Assembly (NCBI GenBank): GCA_001556125.1
Contig: LSIG01000176.1
Location: forward strand, 11,791 to 75,790
Source: Rhizobiales bacterium CCH10-E5
GTDB lineage: Bacteria; Pseudomonadota; Alphaproteobacteria; Rhizobiales; Beijerinckiaceae
Direction: 5' to 3'
DNA: 64,000 nt
Shown piece after piece: positions 55,581 to 64,000 of the stretch (positions within the stretch are counted from its first letter, which is position 1; every line of letters begins with the position of its first letter). Under the pieces are notes generated by a model. It saw only the letters and a list, made by a program, of their open reading frames with translations, searched no databases and was not told where the DNA came from. The position numbers were made by a program, and so were the translations under genes.

Positions 55581-56696
55581 ATGAAGGTCACTGTCGAACG
55601 CTCCACCCTGCTCAAGTCGCTGGGCCATGTGCACCGCGTCGTGGAGCGCCGCAACACGATCCCGATCCTCTCGCACCTGCTGCTCAGCGGCACCGAGGCC
55701 GGGCTGAAACTCAAGGCGACCGATCTCGACATCGAGGTGGTGGAAACCGTCGCGGCCGACGTGCCCGAGCCGGGCGCGACGACGGTTCCGGCCCACACCC
55801 TCTACGACATCGTCCGCAAGCTGCCCGACGGTGCCCAGGTCTCGCTCGAGACCACAGGCGAAACCGGGCTGGTGCTGCGCTCGGGCCGTTCGCGCTTCCA
55901 GCTCCAGACGCTGCCCGAGAGCGATTTTCCGGACATCACCGCCGGCGAGATGGCTCATGGCTTCAAGCTGCCGGCCGGCGAGCTCAAGCGCCTGATCGAC
56001 AAGACGCAGTTCGCGATCTCCACCGAGGAGACGCGCTATTATCTCAACGGCATCTATCTCCACACCATCGATGTCGATGGCCGTCCGATGCTGCGCGCGG
56101 TCGCGACCGACGGTCACCGGCTCGCCCGCGTCGACACCGCTGCGCCGCAGGGCTCGGTCGGCATGCCGGGCGTGATCGTGCCGCGCAAGGCCGTGGCCGA
56201 GATCCAGAAGCTGCTGGAGGATGGCGAGAGCGAGGTCATGGTCGAACTCTCCGCGACCAAGATCCGCGTCGCCACCGCCGCCGTGGTGCTGACCTCGAAG
56301 CTGATCGACGGCACCTTCCCGGACTATCAGCGCGTCATTCCGGCTGGCAACGACAAGCGCCTGACCGTCGACAAGGGCGATTTCGCGGCGTCCGTCGACC
56401 GCGTCTCGACGATCTCCTCGGAGCGTGGCCGGGCGGTGAAGCTCTCCATGGCCGATGGCCGCATGACGCTCTCCGTCACCAATCCGGATTCCGGCTCGGC
56501 GACGGAGGAGATCGAGGTCGATTACGATGCGAGCCCGCTCGATATCGGCTTCAACGCTCGCTACCTGATGGATATCGCAGCCCAGCTCGACGGCGATACC
56601 GCCCTGCTCAAGCTCGCCGATCCGGGCTCGCCGACGGTTATCCAGGATCGCGAGGGGGCTTCCGCGCTCTATGTGCTGATGCCGATGCGCGTCTAG
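55581..56696 (+). CDS. dnaN: DNA polymerase III beta subunit (sliding clamp)
   Basis: The 371-aa clamp begins MKVTVERSTLLKSLGHVHRV and has the three-fold repeated clamp domains. VERRNTIPILSHLLL, FAISTEETRYYLNGIYL, ATDGHRLARV and the C-terminal VIQDREGASALYVLMPMRV are diagnostic. It holds the replicative polymerase on DNA as a ring-shaped dimer. The ATG at 55581 matches family N-termini. It lies between dnaA and recF. Confidence 0.97.
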   Translation: MKVTVERSTLLKSLGHVHRVVERRNTIPILSHLLLSGTEAGLKLKATDLDIEVVETVAADVPEPGATTVPAHTLYDIVRKLPDGAQVSLETTGETGLVLRSGRSRFQLQTLPESDFPDITAGEMAHGFKLPAGELKRLIDKTQFAISTEETRYYLNGIYLHTIDVDGRPMLRAVATDGHRLARVDTAAPQGSVGMPGVIVPRKAVAEIQKLLEDGESEVMVELSATKIRVATAAVVLTSKLIDGTFPDYQRVIPAGNDKRLTVDKGDFAASVDRVSTISSERGRAVKLSMADGRMTLSVTNPDSGSATEEIEVDYDASPLDIGFNARYLMDIAAQLDGDTALLKLADPGSPTVIQDREGASALYVLMPMRV

Positions 56697-56709
56697 GCGT
56701 CGTCCCGCC

Positions 56710-57837
56710 GTGGCCGCCGTCGCGCGCCTGATCCTGCAGGATTTCCGCTCCTATCAGGCCCTCGATCTCGCGATCGGGGGCCAAATCATTGCGCTCTGCG
56801 GCGAGAATGGCGCCGGCAAGACCAATATCCTTGAGGCGCTGTCCCTGTTCGCGCCCGGCCGCGGCCTGCGCCGGGCCGATCTCGCCGACATGGCCCGTCA
56901 GGGGGGCGATGGCGCCTTCGCCGTCTCGATTGCGCTCGCCGAGGACGGGGCACGGCTCGGCGTGGGGCTGGGGCCGGCCGATGCCGAGGGCAAGCGGTCG
57001 CGGCTCGCCCGCATCGACGGCGCAGCCGCCGGTTCGGCTCTTGCTTTCAGCGAGCATCTGCGCGTCGTCTGGCTGACGCCGGATCTCGACGGGCTGTTCC
57101 GGGGAGCGGCTGGGGACCGGCGCCGCTTCCTCGACCGGCTGGTTCTGGCGGTCGATCCCGCCCATGCGACACGCTCGAACGCGCTCGAACGGGCGCTGCG
57201 CTCGCGCAACCGCATTCTCGAGGAGAGCCCGCACCAGACGCAATGGCTCGATGCCGTCGAGCGCGAGATCGCCGAGCTCGGCGTCGCGGTGGCCGCAGCC
57301 CGCGCCGAGACCGTGGCGAGGCTCACGGCCATCATCGCCGAGACCCGCGACGAGGCTTCGCCCTTCCCCCATGCCCAGCTCGCGCTGGCTGGCGAGATCG
57401 ACCGGCTTGTCGCCGAACATGCCGCGCTCGACGCCGAGGACGGCTACCGCGTTCTGCTGCGCCAGGGCCGGGCCCGCGATCGGGCCGCGGGCCGGACGCT
57501 GACCGGCCCCCAGGCCTCCGATCTCGAGGTCCGCCATGGACCCAAGGACATTCCGGCAGGGCAGGGCTCGACCGGGGAGCAGAAGGCGTTGTTGATCGGG
57601 CTCGTCCTGGCCCATGCCCGCCTCGTCGCCGCGATGAGCGGTCTCGAGCCGCTCGTGCTGCTCGACGAGATCGCCGCCCATCTCGATCCCCGCCGGAGGG
57701 CGGCGCTCTATGAGGGTCTGACGGCGCTGGGCTGCCAGGTCTGGATGACGGGCGCCGACCCCACGCTGTTTACCGATCTGCCGGCAGGGTCGCAGCGTCT
57801 CGCCGTCACGCCCGGCCGGATCGAGGACATCGCCTGA
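56710..57837 (+). CDS. recF: DNA replication and repair protein RecF
   Basis: The 375-aa SMC-like ATPase loads RecA at gaps with RecO and RecR. It has Walker A GENGAGKTN (31-39), the FLDRLVLAVDPAHATR segment, an ABC-type signature GQGSTGEQKALLIGL and Walker B LVLLDEIAAHLD. It opens with GTG at 56710, 13 bp after the dnaN stop, so the two are probably cotranscribed. The length agrees with the family. Confidence 0.95.
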   Translation: MAAVARLILQDFRSYQALDLAIGGQIIALCGENGAGKTNILEALSLFAPGRGLRRADLADMARQGGDGAFAVSIALAEDGARLGVGLGPADAEGKRSRLARIDGAAAGSALAFSEHLRVVWLTPDLDGLFRGAAGDRRRFLDRLVLAVDPAHATRSNALERALRSRNRILEESPHQTQWLDAVEREIAELGVAVAAARAETVARLTAIIAETRDEASPFPHAQLALAGEIDRLVAEHAALDAEDGYRVLLRQGRARDRAAGRTLTGPQASDLEVRHGPKDIPAGQGSTGEQKALLIGLVLAHARLVAAMSGLEPLVLLDEIAAHLDPRRRAALYEGLTALGCQVWMTGADPTLFTDLPAGSQRLAVTPGRIEDIA

Positions 57838-57881
57838 GCCGAGCGGCCTTCGGCGGACGCCGCGTCATGGTTGATCGGCGG

Positions 57882-57889
57882 TTAACCAT
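57882..57889. promoter_or_regulatory. CtrA-half-site-like motif TTAACCAT
   Basis: TTAACCAT, a half-site form associated with CtrA in Caulobacter, lies 13 bp before the soluble chemoreceptor's start. A second TTAA at the N7 spacing is missing, so binding is only a possibility. Confidence 0.25.
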
Positions 57890-57901
57890 TTCCGGCTAGA
57901 G

Positions 57902-59236
57902 ATGGGGGTCATGCAGCCTTCCCGAACAATGTTCTCGGCGACGGAAAAGGAGATCGCGAGCCGCTTGCTGGCCGTGCTCTCCTCCCATTTCGGTGCCTCG
58001 ATCGACCGGTTGCAGGGCGTCGTGGCCGATCTCGACAGGCGCGAACGCGATCCCGAGCTGCGTCAGGACGAGTTGACCAAGTATCGATTGCTGTTCGCTC
58101 TCGACTTCGGCGAGGACTATGTCGCCGCCAAGCGGCGTATCGTGGCCCGGGCCAACCGCAACGGCATCGACCTGTCGGACTATCCGCTGTTCTTCCTGGC
58201 CGATTTCTCGCATTTCCTCCCCGTCATCGTCGCGAAATGGAAGCGCCGCTGGGGCAAGGTCGACACCGCCCTGCAGGTCTTCGCCAAGCTGATGCTGACC
58301 GATATGAGCTACTCGATCGCCCAGTTCGATGGGGCGATCGAGGCCCGTACGGCCGATCGCATCCGCCAGGTCGAGCAGGCGTTCCGGGATGGCATCGCCG
58401 AGAGGATTTCCGCCATCGAACTCAGCCTCGGCGATGTTTCGGGCTTCTCCACACAGATGTCGGCGAAGGCCGCCCAGACGCTCCAGGCGGTGGCGGAGAC
58501 GCAGCGGCGACCGGAGCAGGTGGCGGCTTCGGTGATGGAAATCGTCAGCGCGACGCGTAGTTTCGGAGCTTCCTGCGCCGACATCTCGGCGGAGACCGCG
58601 CAGTCGAGCCGTGCGGCCGACGAGGCCGAGGCGGGATGCGAGGGCATTGCGGGCAATGTCGCCATGCTGCGCCAGGCGAACAGCCGTATCGGCCATGTCG
58701 TCGAGCTGATCCGCAGTCTCGCGGCGCAGACCAATCTGCTTGCTTTGAATGCCACGATCGAGGCCGCCCGCGCCGGGGAGGCGGGGCGCGGCTTCGCCGT
58801 CGTCGCCGCCGAAGTGAAGTCGCTCGCAACCGCGACCAACCAGGCGACCGAGACCATTCGCCAAGGCATCGAGGAGGTCGTCACGGCCAGCCAGTCGATC
58901 GAGGATGCCGTCGGCCATCTCGCCCAGACCGTGCTGACCATGCAGGCGAGCGCCCGCCTCGTCGCGGCATCGACGGCCGATCAGCATGATCGCATCGAGC
59001 GGGTTGCCGCTCAGGCCGAAACCTCCTCCCGCGGTGTCGACGCCATCGCGCGCCACGCTTCGCTCGTCGAGGGGTTGGCCGGTGAGGCCGCCGTCCTGGC
59101 GACCCAGACGGACGAGCGCGTCAAGGCTGCCCTGGTGCGCGCGCAGGAGCTGGAACGGTCGATCGGCGGATTTCTCGGCGAGATCGCGCAGGTCCGCGCC
59201 GAGCGCCATGCGCCGGTGATCCGCGACGCGGGCTGA
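57902..59236 (+). CDS. Soluble globin-coupled-type methyl-accepting chemotaxis protein
   Basis: The 444-aa protein lacks membrane helices, so it senses in the cytoplasm. Residues about 10-150 resemble the protoglobin domain of Hem[22 protein letters not shown], then a [19 protein letters not shown] block. By hand alignment the proximal heme His (in RVAKVHVKIGL of HemAT) falls on Ala84 in [11 protein letters not shown], so heme binding is doubtful. The signalling domain is standard, with the hairpin tip [20 protein letters not shown] at 278-297. CheA/CheW contacts at the tip look intact. It follows recF and is a separate unit. Confidence 0.87.
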   Translation: MGVMQPSRTMFSATEKEIASRLLAVLSSHFGASIDRLQGVVADLDRRERDPELRQDELTKYRLLFALDFGEDYVAAKRRIVARANRNGIDLSDYPLFFLADFSHFLPVIVAKWKRRWGKVDTALQVFAKLMLTDMSYSIAQFDGAIEARTADRIRQVEQAFRDGIAERISAIELSLGDVSGFSTQMSAKAAQTLQAVAETQRRPEQVAASVMEIVSATRSFGASCADISAETAQSSRAADEAEAGCEGIAGNVAMLRQANSRIGHVVELIRSLAAQTNLLALNATIEAARAGEAGRGFAVVAAEVKSLATATNQATETIRQGIEEVVTASQSIEDAVGHLAQTVLTMQASARLVAASTADQHDRIERVAAQAETSSRGVDAIARHASLVEGLAGEAAVLATQTDERVKAALVRAQELERSIGGFLGEIAQVRAERHAPVIRDAG

Positions 59237-59291
59237 GCTGTCCCGCATTGCGGGACTGGTCATCGCGGCCTGCCTCGGGCACACCCTCCCC

Positions 59292-61130
59292 ATGTCGCCC
59301 TCCCGCGAATCAGACGCCCGCGCGATCCTCAAATCCGTCTTCGGCTACGATGATTTCCGTCCCGGTCAGTGGGAGGTGATCGAGGCCGCGCTCGCCGGCC
59401 AAGACGTCTTCGCAGTCATGCCGACGGGCTCCGGCAAGTCGATGTGCTACCAGCTCCCGGCTCTGGTCGCAGGCGGGCTGACGCTGGTCGTCTCCCCCTT
59501 GATCGCCCTGATGCGCGACCAGGTCGGGCAATTGACCCGAGCGGGCGTCGCCGCCGCCTCGCTGAACTCGATGAACAGCGAGAGCGAAGCCGCCGAGGCC
59601 TGGGACCGGCTGAATGCCGGCGAGTTGCGCCTGCTCTTCGTCTCGCCCGAGCGGCTGGCTGGCGAGGGGCTGGTGGGCCGGCTGCGCCGCCTCGGCGTCA
59701 CGCGGCTGGCCATCGACGAAGCCCATTGCGTCTCGCAATGGGGCCATGATTTCCGCCCCGAATACCGGCTGCTCGCCAAGACGCGCGAGGCGCTGGGCGG
59801 CGTGCCGGTGACGGCCCTGACTGCGACCGCCGATCGGCAGACGCGCGAGGATATCGCCCAGCAGCTCTTTCCGCAGCCGCCGCATCTGGTGGTGCACTCC
59901 TTCGACCGGCCGAACCTCAAGCTCGCCTTCGCGCCGAAGGACCAGCCGCGCCGCCAGATCGACGCCTTCCTGCGCAGCCATCGCGGCGGCTCGGGCATCG
60001 TCTACTGTTCCTCGCGCAGCCGCACCGAGCGGCTGGCCGAGGGACTGCGCGAAAAGGGCTGGAACGCGCTGGCCTACCATGCCGGGATGGAGCAGGAGCA
60101 GCGCAATCGCAATCAGGACATCTTCCTGCAGGAGGACGGCGTCGTGGTCTGCGCCACCATCGCCTTCGGCATGGGCATCAACAAGCCCGATGTCCGCTTC
60201 GTCGTCCATGCCGACATGCCGGGCTCGATCGAGAGCTACTACCAGGAGATCGGGCGTGCGGGCCGGGACGGGCTCAACGCCGATACGCTGACGCTCTATG
60301 GCGTCGACGACATGGCGCTGCGCCGCCGTCAGATCGACGAGAAGCCGATCGACGAGGAGCGCCGTCGCATCGAGCACAAGCGCCTCAACGCCATGATCGA
60401 CCTCTGCGAGTCGGCGCTCTGCCGGCGCAGCGCGCTGTTGTCCTATTTCGGCGAGGACACGCCGAGCTGCCGCCACGCGAAGGCGCCGATCCGCTGCGAT
60501 CTCTGCGCCGCGGAGGCGCCCGAACTTACGGATGCGACGCTGGATGCCCGCAAGCTCCTGTCGGCGGTCGCGCGCTCCGGCCAGCGCTTCGGCGCAGCCC
60601 ATCTCGCCGATATCCTGACCGGCACGGCGACGGAGGCGATCCGCCGCCAGAACCATGACGGACTCAAGACCTTCGGCGTCGGCCAGGACAAGCCCAAGAG
60701 CGCCTGGACGGCGCTCGCGCGCAAGCTCTTCGCAGCCGGGGCGCTCGCCGAAGCCAGCGTCGAGCATGGCGGCTTCTGCCTCACCGGCAAGGGCGAGGAC
60801 ATCCTCTTCGGACGCGAGCCGATCGCCCTGCGGGCCGATCCCTTCTCCGAGCGCGGCAGCCGCCGCGCCGGGCGCGATCAGGCCCGCGCCGACGGACTCG
60901 ACGAGGGCACCGCCGGGCTGTTCGAGCATCTGCGCCAGCTGCGCCTCTCGCTCGCCCGCGAGGAAGGCGTCGCCGCCTATATCATCTTCACCGACCGCAC
61001 CCTCATCGCGATGGCGCGGGCGCGGCCGGCGGGGCTCGAGGAGATGCGCGCGATCGAGGGCGTCGGCGAACGCAAGCTGACGCAATATGGCGAGGCCTTC
61101 CTGGAGGCGATCACGCGCTTTCCGGGTTGA
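59292..61130 (+). CDS. recQ: ATP-dependent DNA helicase RecQ
   Basis: The 612-aa 3'-5' helicase has motif 0 YDDFRPGQWEVIEA, Walker A PTGSGKSM (44-51), DEAH in AIDEAHCVSQWGHDFRPEYR, and motif VI QEIGRAGRDG. The RQC zinc site follows (CRRSALLSYFGED, then CDLCAAEAPE), then a winged helix and a C-terminal HRDC domain ending in IEGVGERKLTQYGEAFLEAI. It resolves replication and recombination intermediates, which suits its place between recF and gyrB. Confidence 0.95.
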   Translation: MSPSRESDARAILKSVFGYDDFRPGQWEVIEAALAGQDVFAVMPTGSGKSMCYQLPALVAGGLTLVVSPLIALMRDQVGQLTRAGVAAASLNSMNSESEAAEAWDRLNAGELRLLFVSPERLAGEGLVGRLRRLGVTRLAIDEAHCVSQWGHDFRPEYRLLAKTREALGGVPVTALTATADRQTREDIAQQLFPQPPHLVVHSFDRPNLKLAFAPKDQPRRQIDAFLRSHRGGSGIVYCSSRSRTERLAEGLREKGWNALAYHAGMEQEQRNRNQDIFLQEDGVVVCATIAFGMGINKPDVRFVVHADMPGSIESYYQEIGRAGRDGLNADTLTLYGVDDMALRRRQIDEKPIDEERRRIEHKRLNAMIDLCESALCRRSALLSYFGEDTPSCRHAKAPIRCDLCAAEAPELTDATLDARKLLSAVARSGQRFGAAHLADILTGTATEAIRRQNHDGLKTFGVGQDKPKSAWTALARKLFAAGALAEASVEHGGFCLTGKGEDILFGREPIALRADPFSERGSRRAGRDQARADGLDEGTAGLFEHLRQLRLSLAREEGVAAYIIFTDRTLIAMARARPAGLEEMRAIEGVGERKLTQYGEAFLEAITRFPG

Positions 61131-61142
61131 TCCCGCCGCCCC

Positions 61143-61165
61143 TACGCGTGTACGCGCGCACACGC

Positions 61166-61168
<3 letters not shown>
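61143..61168. other. Alternating pyrimidine-purine tract (Z-DNA-prone) upstream of gyrB
   Basis: Twenty-six consecutive bases alternate pyrimidine and purine without a break, mostly CG with a few TG, CA and TA steps. ACGCGTGT (61144-61151) and ACACGCGT (61160-61167) also form an 8-bp inverted repeat. It ends inside the candidate gyrB -35 element. Confidence 0.75.
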
Positions 61169-63708
<2,540 letters not shown>

Positions 63709-63722
63709 CGCGGTCACGGATC

Positions 63723-64000
63723 TCAGGCCGCTCGGCGTCGTTCGGCCGCGACGACGCGTGCGCCGCCCTCCGGCCCTGTCCGGAAGGCGGCGACGAGGTC
63801 GTTGAGCTGCCCGATGCGGTTGGAGAGCGAGCCGGCGGAGGCCGCGCTCTGCTCGGCCAGCGCGGCGTTCTGCTGGGTCATCTCGTCGAGATGGGCCACC
63901 GCCTGGCTCATCTCGTCGATGCCGTTGGCCTGTTCGCCGGACGCCGCCGAGATGTCGGCGATGGTGGCGGCGACCTTCTTCGAGGCGGTGAGGATCTGGC
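63723..64000 (-). CDS. Methyl-accepting chemotaxis protein, 3' end only
   Basis: About 92 codons of the C-terminus are visible. The coiled-coil signalling part reads QILTASKKVAATIADISAAS, GEQANGIDEMSQAVAHLDEM, TQQNAALAEQSAASAGSLSN and RIGQLNDLVAAFRTG, the typical C-terminal return helix of an MCP, ending in an Arg/Ala-rich tail without an NWETF pentapeptide. The sensing domain and start lie beyond base 64000. It is distinct from the soluble receptor at 57902-59236. Confidence 0.88.
   Translation of the reverse strand, partial: QILTASKKVAATIADISAASGEQANGIDEMSQAVAHLDEMTQQNAALAEQSAASAGSLSNRIGQLNDLVAAFRTGPEGGARVVAAERRRAA

Noticed and set aside
53859..56117. A 752-codon minus-strand frame opposite dnaA and dnaN
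   Set aside because: It is antisense to two essential genes with unmistakable motifs and shows the shadow composition typical of high-GC DNA.

Overview
This window looks like ordinary core chromosome from a high-GC alphaproteobacterium of the order Hyphomicrobiales (Rhizobiales). The Bosea/Methylobacterium neighbourhood is my best guess, but it is an inference. The grounds are: GcrA plus clusters of the CcrM methylation motif GANTC; a C4-pathway HemA; the general amino-acid permease genes aapJQM; a double-length dCTP deaminase; and the gene orders argD-argF-hslO and mutM/ubiE-ubiB with rpsT-dnaA-dnaN-recF. No prophage, insertion sequence, CRISPR array, toxin-antitoxin pair or rRNA operon is visible.

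Layout. 1-4.6 kb (minus strand): the start of a membrane protein, hslV, hemA, and an SDR/amidase pair in which the amidase carries a frameshift. 5.1-14.1 kb: a cell-surface polysaccharide block with a WecG-type transferase, a DUF6492 protein, a Wzx-like flippase, a Tat-exported GH10 hydrolase, a Wzc/ExoP-like co-polymerase whose kinase domain has lost its Walker A lysine, and GT2 and GT4 transferases. No initiating transferase, polymerase or outer-membrane exporter is present, so the block is only part of a pathway. 14.1-21.2 kb: an AbrB-family membrane protein, an EamA transporter, GMP reductase and aapJQM without its ATPase. 21.2-29.4 kb: gcrA, arginine biosynthesis (argD, argF, argE), hslO, a HAD phosphatase, apaG, dcd and tRNA-Gly(CCC).

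29.4-50.7 kb: an acyl-CoA ligase, small envelope and stress genes, a SCO protein, a membrane GT2, trpF-trpB (no trpA next to them), a TAXI binding protein, typA, two universal stress proteins, an aldo/keto reductase, AMP nucleosidase, DUF1579 and VOC proteins, ubiE-ubiB, mutM and a lipocalin. 50.9-64 kb: the replication-initiation neighbourhood, with an enoyl-CoA hydratase, a dehydratase, rpsT, dnaA, dnaN, recF, a soluble globin-type chemoreceptor, recQ, gyrB and the 3' end of another chemoreceptor.

The most notable signals are non-coding. Eight GANTC sites lie in 372 bp between gcrA and argD, and six lie in 298 bp between rpsT and dnaA. A 26-nt perfectly alternating pyrimidine-purine tract abuts a likely gyrB promoter, which suggests a supercoiling sensor at a supercoiling gene. 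Three loci carry the same family of intergenic palindromes, two of them inside operons. I did not find a wholly new gene system here.
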